Source: Trichormus sp. NMC-1 (GTDB taxonomy: Bacteria; Cyanobacteriota; Cyanobacteriia; Cyanobacteriales; Nostocaceae). From it: 64,000 nucleotides of DNA. The position numbers were made by a program, and so were the translations under genes. Below the pieces are notes generated by a model. It had not been told where the DNA came from, did no database searches, and was given only the letters and a program-made list of their open reading frames with translations. This document shows positions 1-9,738 of the stretch, piece after piece. Each line of letters starts with the position of its first letter. Position 1 is the stretch's first letter. The DNA lies in the NCBI RefSeq assembly GCF_001858025.1, contig NZ_LZQD01000005.1, forward strand, positions 1-64,000, given 5' to 3'.

Positions 1-1680
1 GAGGAGCAATATCCTCCCTCGACTCAACCAAAACTCAGGATGGCATTAGATGCTGCTCACATGAGTATCTGGACTCTCGATATCCAAAGCCACCAAATTA
101 CTAGTGCGATTAATCTGGAAGCTCTTTTTGGTTTAGAGAAAGACAATTTTAACAACACCTATGAAGCTATTGTGAACTGTGTTCATACACAAGATCGTGA
201 TATCTTTAAGCGCGTCCATCAACAGGCTATTGAAAATGGGGGAGAATTTGAAATTGAATATCGAGTGGTTTTAGACGATGATAGTATTCGCTGGCTAGTC
301 AGCAAAGGTGTAGTTTGGCAAGACTCATCTGGGGTAGCGTTACAAATGTGTGCTGTAGATATGGATATCACCAAGCACAAACAAGATGAAGCAGAATTAC
401 AACAGCAAAACTTGCAATGCCAACGCCAAACTACGCTAACGCAATTATTCGCTAATATCACCCTCAAAATTCGTCAGTCTTTACAAATTGATGAAATTCT
501 CGAAACTAGTGTCACAGAACTGCAAAAACTGCTGCAAGCAGATCGGGTGTTAATTTTGCAGCTTCATAGTAATCGTTCCTTCCTACCTGTAAAAGAAGCC
601 GTAGTTCCTGGTTTACCGGTTGTTATGGGGCAAACGATTACCGATTCTTGTTTTTCAGAAGATTACATCTACCAAAAATATTGCCAAGGGCGAATTAGTG
701 CCATTAGCGACATTGAAACAGCAAATATTCAACTTTGCCACGTTGAATTACTCCAACAATTTGCTGTTAAAGCTTATCTTGTGGTGCCAATTTTCCAAAA
801 AAATCAACTTTGGGGGCTGATTATTGCTCATCAGTGTCTGCGTACCCGTGAATGGAATGACTGGGAAATAGAATTTTTACGACAGATTGCCGATCAAATT
901 GGCATTGCTTTAGCCCAGAGTCTGATCTTAGAACAAGAAACTCATCAGCGCCAAGAACTTATCCGTTCTAATGAAGAACTTCAGGAATTTGCTTTGATTG
1001 CCTCCCATGATTTACAAGAACCACTACGGAAAATTAGGACATTTGGTGATCTCCTAAAAGTTACCTGTGGAGACTCTTTAAGCACACAGGGATATGATTA
1101 TCTAGAACGGATGCAAAAAGCTGCCCTGAGAATGCAAACGTTGATTGATGACTTATTAACACTTTCACGAGTAACTACAAAGGCACAGCCTTTTGTATCG
1201 GTGAATTTAGCACAAATTGCCCAAGAAGTATTATCTGATTTAGAAGTGCGTATTCAGCAAACTGGGGGACGAGTGGAGATAGAATACTTACCCATCATTC
1301 CCGCTGATCCTGTACAGATGCGGCAATTATTGCAAAACCTGATCGGTAATGCCCTGAAATTTCATCGTCAAAATGAACCGCCTGTTGTCAAAATATCTAG
1401 TCAATTATTAAACAATAATTTGCATAATATTGAACACCAGATTAAACATTATCAAATTATTGTTGAAGATAATGGTATTGGGTTGCCCGAAAAATATCTT
1501 GATCGCATTTTTAATGTTTTTCAACGTCTGCATGGTCGTACTGAATATGAAGGTACTGGCATCGGTTTAGCTATCTGTCGAAAAATTACTGAACGACATC
1601 ATGGTACTATTAAAGTCCAAAGTACTCTAGGGCAAGGATCAAAATTTATTGTCACCTTGCCAAGTAAAGAGGATCTCTAA
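1..1680 (+). CDS. PAS-GAF sensor histidine kinase, 5'-partial; GAF resembles a DXCF cyanobacteriochrome
   Basis: A soluble two-component sensor kinase; no membrane segment is visible. The frame is open to base 1, so the gene probably starts upstream; the first Met in the window is at 40. Counting from that Met: PAS about 1-115, a linker helix, GAF about 145-300, HisKA with phospho-acceptor His323 (ASHDLQEP), then a complete HATPase with N box (QNLIGNAL), G1 (DNGIGL) and G2 (GTGIGLAIC). The GAF carries Asp-Ser-Cys204-Phe and Cys233-His234, 29 residues apart, the two cysteine positions known from DXCF cyanobacteriochromes, and a GLIIAHQC-type C-terminus. Bilin binding is inference. A hybrid kinase follows on the same strand about 600 nt downstream. 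Confidence 0.88.
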   Translation, partial: EEQYPPSTQPKLRMALDAAHMSIWTLDIQSHQITSAINLEALFGLEKDNFNNTYEAIVNCVHTQDRDIFKRVHQQAIENGGEFEIEYRVVLDDDSIRWLVSKGVVWQDSSGVALQMCAVDMDITKHKQDEAELQQQNLQCQRQTTLTQLFANITLKIRQSLQIDEILETSVTELQKLLQADRVLILQLHSNRSFLPVKEAVVPGLPVVMGQTITDSCFSEDYIYQKYCQGRISAISDIETANIQLCHVELLQQFAVKAYLVVPIFQKNQLWGLIIAHQCLRTREWNDWEIEFLRQIADQIGIALAQSLILEQETHQRQELIRSNEELQEFALIASHDLQEPLRKIRTFGDLLKVTCGDSLSTQGYDYLERMQKAALRMQTLIDDLLTLSRVTTKAQPFVSVNLAQIAQEVLSDLEVRIQQTGGRVEIEYLPIIPADPVQMRQLLQNLIGNALKFHRQNEPPVVKISSQLLNNNLHNIEHQIKHYQIIVEDNGIGLPEKYLDRIFNVFQRLHGRTEYEGTGIGLAICRKITERHHGTIKVQSTLGQGSKFIVTLPSKEDL

Positions 1681-2279
1681 TTTTTCTTCCCGGAGAGGGA
1701 TTACTATTAGACCCTGAAATAGGGTTAATTGTACAAATGTAAATGACTCTTGATAAGTAGGTGGGCGTTAAAAATTGTCGTTGGGGCAAGGGAACAGGGA
1801 ACAAATAAGAAACTTTAGTTCTGAGTTTAAACCTCAGTCAAAAAAAAGGATGTTTTTTGAGATGACGAGCAACAAAAAAAACAGTGTCATTATTTCAATC
1901 TCATGTTTTTAAACATGAGTTTTTCTGTTCCCTGTTGCCCGTTCCCTGTTCCCTCTGAATAGTGAAGACTATTAACTATTAACAAGAAACAGGGGAGCTA
2001 GATGTGTAGGTCGTTTTTTAAGTACAGAGCGCAGGCTACTTAGGCTATAGTACGACAGGGCGTAATAGAACAACCATTTAAAATAGTTAAAATGCTTACC
2101 CTGTCAGCTTTTTACTCTGTAGAGTGGTGGTTATTTGGTAAAATTTATAACTTTCCCAACATTCTCTAATCTGCTTTTTAAGTTTTAAATTTTTAATTCA
2201 GTAGTTGAAGTGATCACAACTTAAGGAAAATACTGGTTTGGAATTGTAGAACTGCTTAGATAAGTAGTACGAGGGAATT
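1681..2279. other. Intergenic, 600 bp, between two kinase genes
   Basis: No gene is supported here. It holds short repeats of the kind ttccctgttccc / gggaacaggga near 1790-1810 and 1925-1952, in inverted orientation relative to each other, typical of cyanobacterial STRR spacers. The last 100 bp before 2280 are AT-rich and probably contain the promoter of the hybrid kinase, but no convincing -35/-10 pair was identified. Confidence 0.5.
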
Positions 2280-4193
2280 ATGAATAACAGCCCCATCCAA
2301 GTTTTGTTAATTGATGATGATGAAGATGATTATATTTTAATTCGTGCTTGGTTCAGGGAATTTCAGGTAACTGGCTGTGAGTTGGAATGGGTGGATACTT
2401 ATGAAGTAGCCAGGGAAGCGATCGCTCGACACGAACATGATATCTATCTGGTAGACTACCGCTTAGGGCAGCACAATGGGCTAGAACTGTTGCCAGAAAC
2501 CATGAACAATGGTGACACTTGTCCCTTTATTTTACTTACTGGTCAGGGGGCTAGGGAAATAGACCTCGAAGCCATGAAAGCAGGAGCAGTTGATTATCTG
2601 GAAAAAAGTCAACTAACTGCGCCTTTATTGGAACGTTCGATTCGCTACGCCATTGAGCGCAAACAAACAGAAGCAAAAATCCGTCAACAAGCAGCTTTAC
2701 TTGATGTCGCAACTGATGCCATTTTTGTCCATGATTTAGATAATCAAATTTTATATTGGAACAAAGCGGCAGAATATCTATACGGTTGGAAAGCAGAAGA
2801 AGCCTTGACAAAAAAGACACAAAACCTCTGGCAGGAAAAAGACTTATCTAAATTGTCAGAAGCACACCCAATTCTTATGAAAGATGGCTGTTGGGAGGGA
2901 GAACTATATCAAATTACCAAGCATGATCAAGAAATCATCGTCCAAAGTCGTTGGACATTAGTCCCTGAAGTGGGTCATCTATCACCATCTATTTTAGTTG
3001 TAAATACTAATATTACTCAAAAAAAGCTGCTAGAATCTCAATTTTTACGTACTCAGCGCTTAGAAAGTATTGGCACATTAGCTAGTGGTATTGCCCACGA
3101 CTTAAATAATATCCTCACCCCGATTCTGATGACTGCTCAACTTTTGGAAACTCAAGTCCAAGAAGAGCGTTCTCGACTACTAATCCCGATATTAATCGCC
3201 AATGCTAAACGGGGAGCAAATTTAGTTAAGCAAGTATTATCTTTTACTCGTGGACTAGATAGCGATGCCAGCGGCTCTCTAGGAGAACCCACACCTTTAC
3301 AAATAAAACATTTGCTGAGAGAAATTCAACAAATTATTAAAGAAACATTTCCTAAATCAATTGAAGTTATCACTCAAATTCCCCAAAATCTTTGGACTGT
3401 ATCCGGTGATGCCACTCAACTACATCAAGTGTTCATGAATCTATGTGTCAATGCCCGTGATGCTATGCCCAAGGGTGGCACTTTAAAAATTACTGCCGAA
3501 AATCTTTTGGTTGATGAAAATTACGCCCGGATGCATATTGATGCCCAAGCACAACCTTACATTATTATTACTATAACTGATAATGGAATTGGTATTCCAC
3601 CAAAAATAATAGACCGTATATTTGAACCATTTTTTACTACTAAAGAACTCGGCAAAGGAACTGGTTTAGGTCTATCTACAGTATTGGGAATTGTTAAAAA
3701 TCATCGTGGTTTTATTAATGTATATAGTGAAGAAAGAAAAGGTAGTCAATTTAAGGTTTATTTACCTGCCAAAAAAGATACACCAGAAACTATAGAAGAG
3801 ACAGAAATATCTTGGACTCAAGGAAATGGAGAACTGATATTATTTGTAGATGATGAAGCGGCTATTTGTGACATTACAAAAATGTCACTAGAAAACTATA
3901 ATTATAAAGTAATTACAGCCCATGATGGTATTGAAGCAATAGCCTTATACGTAGAAAATCGTGATGAAATATCTCTAGTGTTAACTGATATGGGAATGCC
4001 ACGTATGGATGGACTCACCAGCATTCGTACCATAAAAAAAATTAATCCAAACGTCAAAATTATTGCTATCAGCGGACTAGCAACCAGTGAAAATGTGAAT
4101 GCAGCTTATGATTTAGGTGTTAAAGCCTTTTTACCCAAACCTTACACAGCAAACCAATTATTAAAAACCATTAGCACAGTTATTGGTCATTAA
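2280..4193 (+). CDS. Hybrid sensor kinase: receiver-PAS-HisKA-HATPase-receiver
   Basis: A cytoplasmic phosphorelay protein of 637 aa. The N-terminal receiver (about 5-125) has the acidic patch DDDEDD and phospho-acceptor Asp59 (LVDYRLG). A PAS domain (about 135-250) precedes HisKA with His273 in SGIAHDLNN. The HATPase has NARDAMP, DNGIGIP, EPFFTTK and GTGLGLS. The C-terminal receiver (about 515-635) has VDDE and Asp570 (LTDMGMP). The [10 protein letters not shown] type of phospho-acceptor box belongs to NtrB-like hybrid kinases common in cyanobacteria. There is no DNA-binding output domain, so the phosphate presumably goes to a separate regulator, which may include partners of the kinase upstream. 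Signal unknown. Confidence 0.92.
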   Translation: MNNSPIQVLLIDDDEDDYILIRAWFREFQVTGCELEWVDTYEVAREAIARHEHDIYLVDYRLGQHNGLELLPETMNNGDTCPFILLTGQGAREIDLEAMKAGAVDYLEKSQLTAPLLERSIRYAIERKQTEAKIRQQAALLDVATDAIFVHDLDNQILYWNKAAEYLYGWKAEEALTKKTQNLWQEKDLSKLSEAHPILMKDGCWEGELYQITKHDQEIIVQSRWTLVPEVGHLSPSILVVNTNITQKKLLESQFLRTQRLESIGTLASGIAHDLNNILTPILMTAQLLETQVQEERSRLLIPILIANAKRGANLVKQVLSFTRGLDSDASGSLGEPTPLQIKHLLREIQQIIKETFPKSIEVITQIPQNLWTVSGDATQLHQVFMNLCVNARDAMPKGGTLKITAENLLVDENYARMHIDAQAQPYIIITITDNGIGIPPKIIDRIFEPFFTTKELGKGTGLGLSTVLGIVKNHRGFINVYSEERKGSQFKVYLPAKKDTPETIEETEISWTQGNGELILFVDDEAAICDITKMSLENYNYKVITAHDGIEAIALYVENRDEISLVLTDMGMPRMDGLTSIRTIKKINPNVKIIAISGLATSENVNAAYDLGVKAFLPKPYTANQLLKTISTVIGH

Positions 4194-4252
4194 TTAGGGT
4201 TTGCTGAAAAAGTCTTTTCGTGAAGACTACGAATTACGAATTACGAATTATT

Positions 4253-4789
4253 TTAATTACCAATCAACTCCACCGCATCACGTCCATCGTCATCTTGTAA
4301 GTAAACTTTGACAATTTCTTCTTTAGCGGTAGGCAATTTCTTGCCCACGAAATCTGGGTGAATTGGTAACTCTCGATGACCCCTATCTACTAACACAGCT
4401 AAACGAATCACCTCTGGTCTACCATACTCATTAACTGCATTTAAAGCAGCACGAATTGTCCGTCCTTTGAAAATAACATCATCGACAAGTACAACTGTTT
4501 TCCCTGTCAGATCAAAAGGGATATCGGTTTTGGCTGGAGTTCTTAATCCAATTTGGTCGAGGTCATCACGATAGAATGTGATATCTAATGCTCCCACAGA
4601 TACGCTGACATTTTCCAGAGTCTCTATCTGACGTGCCAATAAGTTGGCTAACGGCACACCTCTAGTGTAAATACCCAAAAGCACCAATTGCGACAAATCA
4701 CGTGTCCTTTCCACAATCTGAGAAGCAAGTCGGGTCAGGGTACGTCGCAGTTCTTCCGATGTGAGAATTTCAACTACTTTAGTAGACAT
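4253..4789 (-). CDS. pyrR: Bifunctional pyrimidine regulator / uracil phosphoribosyltransferase PyrR
   Basis: 178 aa, the usual PyrR length, with a type I phosphoribosyltransferase fold. The PRPP-binding loop is clear ([18 protein letters not shown]), and the N-terminal ASQIVER and [12 protein letters not shown] segments are typical of the family. PyrR makes UMP from uracil and PRPP; in Firmicutes it also binds pyr mRNA to cause attenuation. No pyr genes are adjacent, so here the enzyme role is safer than the regulator role. The spacer upstream of its start (4790-4872) is made of short repeats. Confidence 0.92.
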   Translation of the reverse strand: MSTKVVEILTSEELRRTLTRLASQIVERTRDLSQLVLLGIYTRGVPLANLLARQIETLENVSVSVGALDITFYRDDLDQIGLRTPAKTDIPFDLTGKTVVLVDDVIFKGRTIRAALNAVNEYGRPEVIRLAVLVDRGHRELPIHPDFVGKKLPTAKEEIVKVYLQDDDGRDAVELIGN

Positions 4790-4798
4790 AAATACTGG

Positions 4799-4902
4799 GG
4801 ATTGGGGATTGGGGAGAGGGGGTGACGCGGAGAGGGGGTGACGCGGAGAGGGAGGAATTTACGAATTACGAATTACGTTGGCGGTAGCCTGCCGTAGGCA
4901 CT
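4799..4902. repeat. STRR cluster and GC-rich palindromic repeat between cobD and pyrR
   Basis: Contains ttggggattggggag, two tandem 16-bp units gagagggggtgacgcg, acgaatt heptamers near 4860-4876, and at 4881-4902 the palindromic repeat ttggcggtagcctgccgtag. The last repeat also occurs near 35457, 43716 (inverted) and 53228. On the minus strand it is read as the last codons of cobD. Confidence 0.75.
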
Positions 4903-5859
4903 ATTACGAATTAAAAATATTGCTGCCCCCAACCACAACAAAAAACAAAATCGAGTCAATTGCAAAGCTTTGTGAATAGAATCTGGGGCGATAGGATAAA
5001 TAGCATCTCCTAAGAGTGGTTTATGTTTTGCTACTCCACGATACCAATTTATGCCTCCCATTTGCACACCTAAAATGGCAGCATAGGCACACTCACTCCA
5101 ACCCGAATTAGGACTGGGATCTTTAATAGCATCCCGGCGACACATTCGCCAGATATCTAAGGGTTTGGCTGATAATAATGCCAAAGTCATAACTGTTAAC
5201 CGACAAGGAAGCCAAGTTAAATAATCTTCTAACCGCGCACTGAACCAGCCAATATCAGTATAAGGTGCTTCTCGATAACCCACCATTGAATCTAGAGTAC
5301 TACTAGCTTTATAGGCGAGAGCCAAAGGAACTATCCCAACAAATGGTATAACCGCACCAATAATTGCATAAAATAGAGGAGCCATGACTCCATCTGTAGC
5401 ATTTTCTGTGACTGTTTCTAGAACTGCTCGCAAAATTTCTGCTTCTGAAAGGTTTTCTGTATCCCTACCCACATAATTACTTAAAATCTGTCGTGCTTCC
5501 TCTAAATTTCCTGTTTTTAAAGGTTGAAGAACATCCATAGCAGCTGCACGCAGACTATGAAGAGCAAAACAACTGGCTAAAAGGATGCTTTCTAGCGCAA
5601 TTCCTAACAATGGATGTAGCCATTTAGCAATGAGAATTATTAACCAGCCGATGAAACCGCTCCCTATGATCACAATTAGTCCGAGTACAATTCCGGCTAG
5701 GCGCTGTGTGAGAGAACTCTGACATTGTTTCAGAAAAAATTTACTCAAGTGAGAAATTACCCACCCCATCACTTGTACTGGATGAGGCCAACCCCAGGGA
5801 TCACCAATTAAGTAATCTAACAAGGCAGCAATGATGAAGATATAGATGTTATTAGTCAT
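4873..5859 (-). CDS. cobD: Adenosylcobinamide-phosphate synthase CobD/CbiB
   Basis: 328 aa multi-pass inner-membrane protein of the late cobalamin pathway; the family joins aminopropanol (phosphate) to adenosylcobyric acid. Family motifs visible: LLDYLIGDPWGWPHPVQ near the N-terminus, NYVGRDTENL, TENATDGVMAPLFYA, ASSTLDSMVGY and LTWLPCRLT. The C-terminal residues RNSAYGRLPPT are encoded by a dispersed GC-rich repeat, so the original stop has probably been replaced. Another corrinoid gene, cobO, lies 17 kb away, so there is no cob operon here. Confidence 0.93.
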   Translation of the reverse strand: MTNNIYIFIIAALLDYLIGDPWGWPHPVQVMGWVISHLSKFFLKQCQSSLTQRLAGIVLGLIVIIGSGFIGWLIILIAKWLHPLLGIALESILLASCFALHSLRAAAMDVLQPLKTGNLEEARQILSNYVGRDTENLSEAEILRAVLETVTENATDGVMAPLFYAIIGAVIPFVGIVPLALAYKASSTLDSMVGYREAPYTDIGWFSARLEDYLTWLPCRLTVMTLALLSAKPLDIWRMCRRDAIKDPSPNSGWSECAYAAILGVQMGGINWYRGVAKHKPLLGDAIYPIAPDSIHKALQLTRFCFLLWLGAAIFLIRNSAYGRLPPT

Positions 5860-5912
5860 TAGTGATTGATTAATTTCTGCCTATTCCCTATTCCCTGATA
5901 ACTGACCAATGA

Positions 5913-6356
5913 CTAAACAACAAAACTAGCTTCTTCTCCCAGAGATGCCTGCCAACTACGCGCATCATAATAAAGGTCTGCCAGGGTAATACTGTACAAA
6001 GCTTCTTTCAGTTTTTGGTTAAGCCTCTGCCACAAACTAAATGTTACCCAATCTTCAGCTTGTGCAGGTGCTGGATTATTAAGGGGTAAGTGAGTCATAT
6101 TTTCACCAACTGCCTCTAAAATTTGCCCTATGGAAATTTGCACAGGCTCTCTTGCTAATTGATAGCCACCGATACTGCCGCGAATTGATTTCACCAATCC
6201 TCCACGACGCATTTCTATCAGCAGCTTTTCTAAATAAGGAGCCGGAATATCTTGGCGCTTGGCAATTGCTCTTACAGATACAGGACCGTATTCTGGCTGT
6301 AAACTCAAATCTAGCAATGCCTTAACACTGTAGTGACCTCTAGTCGTTAGTTTCAT
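5913..6356 (-). CDS. Rrf2-family transcriptional regulator without cysteines
   Basis: 147 aa. The N-terminal winged helix is typical of Rrf2 (MKLTTRGHYSVKALLDLS, AIAKRQDIPAPYLEKLL, VKSIRGSIGGYQLAREP). IscR and NsrR bind a 2Fe-2S or 4Fe-4S cluster through three cysteines in the C-terminal half; this protein has no cysteine at all, so cluster sensing by the classical mode is excluded. Target genes are unknown. The start at 6356 follows a repeat-rich spacer, and the gene lies 53 nt upstream of cobD on the same strand, close enough for co-transcription. Confidence 0.9.
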   Translation of the reverse strand: MKLTTRGHYSVKALLDLSLQPEYGPVSVRAIAKRQDIPAPYLEKLLIEMRRGGLVKSIRGSIGGYQLAREPVQISIGQILEAVGENMTHLPLNNPAPAQAEDWVTFSLWQRLNQKLKEALYSITLADLYYDARSWQASLGEEASFVV

Positions 6357-6808
6357 TTGTCAGGGAATAGGGAACAGGGTAAGAAATGACTAATGACTAA
6401 TGACTTTAGGATCATCTTCGGTGAGCAGACGACTTTTTTGGGGTGACTTTAAAAAACTTAAACAAATATAGTCTAGCAGGAATTCACAAACTATATATAG
6501 TACTTGCTCAATGATCTATGAGAAAATCCCTTCTCTTTTTCCTCTTGCCTGTCTTGACGAAAGCGAACTGCCTCTTGTAGAGAGTAAGTTCACGAATCAA
6601 ATAGGATTTCTATAGATATAGCAACCGCCAGAATTATTTTTTATAAAATGTCTTGACAAGATTGGGAATTGTGCAACAATTTTGCCTGTGAGTGTAATAT
6701 ACTTGGCTATGCTGAGATAAAAATAAAGGATTATGTTCCTGTTAGCTCAGTATCAGTTAAAATAAAATCGATTCAATCACTTCAAACATTCATTTTCGAC
6801 CTAAGTTG
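6357..6808. other. Divergent intergenic region between the Rrf2 gene and cyAbrB1
   Basis: About 450 bp with no supported gene. It starts with tgactaa repeats (6386-6403) and is AT-rich near the cyAbrB side, where a possible sigma-70 type promoter is noted separately. Confidence 0.5.
6653..6681 (+). promoter_or_regulatory. Candidate promoter upstream of cyAbrB1
   Basis: A perfect -35 hexamer TTGACA at 6653-6658 is followed after 17 nt by ACAATT (6676-6681), a weak -10. An alternative -10-like TAATAT lies near 6698. This is pattern matching only; the transcription start has not been observed. Confidence 0.3.
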
Positions 6809-7222
6809 ATGCCTAAACTGAAAAAAATTGACCCCCTAGTCGGCGAAGAACTGCTCAAAAAAGTTAAGGAGCTAGAGAACGAAAGCAAGGAAGACAAAGC
6901 TAAACAGTGTGGCTACTATACTGTTACCAAAAATGGTATAGAGCGCGTCAATATGATGAAATTCTTAAATGCCCTGATTGATGCTGAGGGCATTCAGTTG
7001 GATAGTATACCTAGTGCCAATGGTCGTGGTGGACGCAGTGCCAGCTATAGAATTAGCGTGCAATCCAACAACAACTTACTGATAGGTTCAGCTTATACAA
7101 AACAGATGAATCTTAAACCTGGAGATGAATTTATCATCACTTTAGGGAAGAAGCACATTCGACTTCGGCAAGTAGACCCTGAAGATAGGGAAGATGCTGA
7201 AGTAGAAGCTACAGATGAATAA
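6809..7222 (+). CDS. calA: cyAbrB-type transcriptional regulator (cyAbrB1/CalA-like)
   Basis: 137 aa from the ATG at 6809; a TTG one codon earlier is in frame but less likely. The C-terminal AbrB-like swapped-hairpin domain is visible (YRISVQSNNNLLIGSAYTK, LKPGDEFIITLGKKHIRLRQVD), and the N-terminal MPKLKKIDPLVGEELL plus CGYYTVTKNG are characteristic of the cyanobacterial cyAbrB1 branch rather than cyAbrB2. In Anabaena the family member CalA represses or tunes hydrogenase, sodB, ftsZ and heterocyst genes; that role is family knowledge. The acidic tail (DPEDREDAEVEATDE) is normal for the family. The gene is monocistronic and convergent with clc. Confidence 0.9.
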   Translation: MPKLKKIDPLVGEELLKKVKELENESKEDKAKQCGYYTVTKNGIERVNMMKFLNALIDAEGIQLDSIPSANGRGGRSASYRISVQSNNNLLIGSAYTKQMNLKPGDEFIITLGKKHIRLRQVDPEDREDAEVEATDE

Positions 7223-7262
7223 ATAGTCATTAGTCATGAATCAGTTGTCCGTTATTTACTAA

Positions 7263-7355
7263 TAGACATCTGGTGGAAAAAAATGTAGAGACGTTCCATG
7301 GAACGTCTCTACAAGGGTTCTGGAAAACGCATATTTAAAGAAAGGTCGATGTCTA
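7263..7355 (+). mobile_element. 93-bp MITE-like palindromic element, copy 1
   Basis: Terminal inverted repeats TAGACATC / GATGTCTA enclose a 28-bp perfect palindrome (arm GTAGAGACGTTCCA) followed by acgcatatttaaagaaaggtc. A second copy lies inverted at 40424-40516, the same 93 bp length with about 8 differences. On the minus strand the palindrome is followed by a run of T, so it may act as transcription terminator for the clc gene that ends 19 bp away. No coding capacity. Confidence 0.75.
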
Positions 7356-7373
7356 ATGACTAATGACCAGTGA

Positions 7374-9278
7374 CTAATGACCAATAACTATATCTGTTGT
7401 GGGCAAGACTGGCAAATAATGCTGTAATGCCTTACGGGTTGCTGCCAAATTACAAGTTAAAGCAATTTGCTCTTTTTCTAGTAATCCTAAAATGCAATCG
7501 GGGTTATCTCGTGCTACAACAGGTAACTGATGCAAACCTCGCAGCGCCATCCGGTCTAAAGCTTCAGATAAAAGTTCATCCTGCCAAGCATAGAGAATGT
7601 CAGTCGAACAAATGTCTACAAGTGCTTGAGAAGAAAAATTAGCCTGGATTTCAGTAGGGGAATTCTGGTAATTTTCCCACAGGGAAAGAGTACGGTTAAT
7701 ATCTTCCAGAGACAGGATACCAACTAATTGTTCTGCGGCATCAACTACTAAAGCACTGCGTGTGCGATCGCGGATCATTTCCATAGCCGCTTCTAAAACT
7801 CCAAGAGTTGCGGGCAACTTTTTTGGGCTAGAGTGCATAGCATCTGCTACTAAAATGTGCTGCACAATTTCCACCTGTTCATCCTTCAATTCTGAAAGAC
7901 CAATTTGTTGAAGATTGGAATTAGAGTTAAAAGTTGGCTTGATCCGCTCCACTAACCATACACTTAAACCCACCGCTGCCATCAAAGGTAAAACAATGCG
8001 GTAGTCACGGGTTAACTCAAACAACATTAAAATAGCTGTTAACGGCGCTCTCACACTACCTGCTAAAACAGCAGCCATACCCACCATTGCATAAGCTGGG
8101 GGAGCAGCCATATATTCACCAATGCTTGGCACTACCAAAGCCAGAAATTTAGCATAAGCTGATCCAAAGGACGCACCTAAAAACATTGCTGGTGCAAACA
8201 ACCCACCTACAAAACCGCTACCAGAACTAACTGCTGTCATCAGCAATTTCAACAGCATTAATACGAGTAACAGGTTGAGGGAAAACTCCTGATCTTGCAG
8301 CATCGCTTGCACAGTTCCATAACCAATGCCCAAAATTTGCGGGTACTGCAAAGCCACCACCCCAACTATGGCACCACCAATAATTGGCTGAATAGGCTGA
8401 GGAATCTGGGACAGCAGCTTAAACCCTGGAACTCGTCCAGCAAAGCCAGCTTTTCCCAAACGAATTAATTCTGTATAAGTAAGAGAAACTAAACTTGCGC
8501 CTAAACCCAACCCCAGATACAGCGGCAATTCTAAGAGACTGCGGACTTGGTAAGCAGGTAAGGCAAAAGCAGGTTGGGACCCCAAACCAATTTGAGCAAT
8601 TAAGGCCGCCACCACCGCAGCGAGTAATACAACACTGACAGCAGAAGTGGCAAAAGATGTAGCTCCCATCACTACCTCAAGAGCAAAAAATACTCCAGCT
8701 ATGGGAGCATTAAATCCCGCAGCTAAACCAGCCGCAGCACCAGCACCCAAAAGCAAGCGCTGCCTTTCTTGAGAGACTTGTAGTACATCAGACAACAACA
8801 CTCCAAAATTAGTCCCAATTTCCACACTGGGGCCTTCTGGTCCCAAAGATGCACCGCTACCTAAAGAAACTGCTGCTGCGATCATTTTGGTGACTGGTCG
8901 TAGTTGTCGCTTAACTTCTCTACCTTGAGAGACGGCAATCAAAGATGAAAGTCCGGGTCCAAAGTCTTGACTGCGCCAGCGCATTAAGCCGACAATAAGT
9001 CCGCCTAGGGTGGGAACACAGGCTAAAGTCCAAGCACCCCAGACTCCAATTTGTCCCATGAAATTTTCCAGCATGAGTTTCTGAATCAGCTGGATTAAAT
9101 AGTGAAATGTGACTACGCCCATACCAGTACCACCACCAATGAGTATGGCTAAAAACAGCACAACTGTTTCGGGGGATGGTTGAAACCGGTTAATTAGGTG
9201 AGTTAAATGGACGGAAGGTTTGGGAAAGGCAGGTAGTTCAGTTACCTTCCTCAGTTGAGTGGGAGGCAAGAGAGTCAT
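7374..9278 (-). CDS. ClC-family chloride channel/transporter with C-terminal CBS domains
   Basis: 634 aa, about 10-12 membrane helices to residue 450 and two CBS motifs about 470-625. The selectivity motifs are present: GSGASLGPEGP (140-150, gating Glu148) and GGLFAPAMFLGA. The residue equivalent to the internal proton glutamate of E. coli ClC-ec1 (Glu203) is Val202, after Glu201 in FFALEVVMG; that exchange is known in channel-type or non-proton-coupled members, so the transport mode is open. The CBS pair probably binds adenine nucleotides. The gene stands alone, convergent with cyAbrB1. Confidence 0.92.
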   Translation of the reverse strand: MTLLPPTQLRKVTELPAFPKPSVHLTHLINRFQPSPETVVLFLAILIGGGTGMGVVTFHYLIQLIQKLMLENFMGQIGVWGAWTLACVPTLGGLIVGLMRWRSQDFGPGLSSLIAVSQGREVKRQLRPVTKMIAAAVSLGSGASLGPEGPSVEIGTNFGVLLSDVLQVSQERQRLLLGAGAAAGLAAGFNAPIAGVFFALEVVMGATSFATSAVSVVLLAAVVAALIAQIGLGSQPAFALPAYQVRSLLELPLYLGLGLGASLVSLTYTELIRLGKAGFAGRVPGFKLLSQIPQPIQPIIGGAIVGVVALQYPQILGIGYGTVQAMLQDQEFSLNLLLVLMLLKLLMTAVSSGSGFVGGLFAPAMFLGASFGSAYAKFLALVVPSIGEYMAAPPAYAMVGMAAVLAGSVRAPLTAILMLFELTRDYRIVLPLMAAVGLSVWLVERIKPTFNSNSNLQQIGLSELKDEQVEIVQHILVADAMHSSPKKLPATLGVLEAAMEMIRDRTRSALVVDAAEQLVGILSLEDINRTLSLWENYQNSPTEIQANFSSQALVDICSTDILYAWQDELLSEALDRMALRGLHQLPVVARDNPDCILGLLEKEQIALTCNLAATRKALQHYLPVLPTTDIVIGH

Positions 9279-9738
9279 TGAGAGACGGGGTAAATGTAAG
9301 AAAAAATTTAAATTTTTATTTGCTACTTCTTATTGTGAGCCATGATTTACCTGTCAGACAAGTATGCTCCCTCAAGCCTAATTTACAAAGCTTTGGTAAA
9401 ACCAGACAAGTAATCACAATTTTTGTGAGGAGAATGGTTAAATGGGAGAGAATTAATAGTTAGTGGTCAACTATGTTCTGACTGTATTCTCGATCAGAAC
9501 AGTAAATTAACACTGGTCTTAGTGAACATAGCTTCAATAAGCTGTAACTAAGAGTCATCCTTACCCAAATCTGGCTATACTCGTGTTACGACCATGTAGC
9601 TCTCCTTAGTACCAAAAGAAATCTATGTGTGATCCATGACGAATGTTCAGACGATATTGGCGAGGCTACTAAGTAGTGAGCAAATTTCAATATAGCTATT
9701 GTTATAGAGCGAGTAAATGGACTAGGCGGACGAGCTAG
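9279..9738. other. Intergenic, 460 bp
   Basis: AT-rich region between the divergent clc and zinc-ribbon genes. No ORF with family-like features, no strong hairpin and no STRR array was seen; it presumably holds the two promoters. Confidence 0.4.

Noticed and set aside
6730-6760. gttagctcagtatcag, similar to a tRNA D-arm
   Set aside because: No T-arm, anticodon stem or acceptor pairing within 90 nt.
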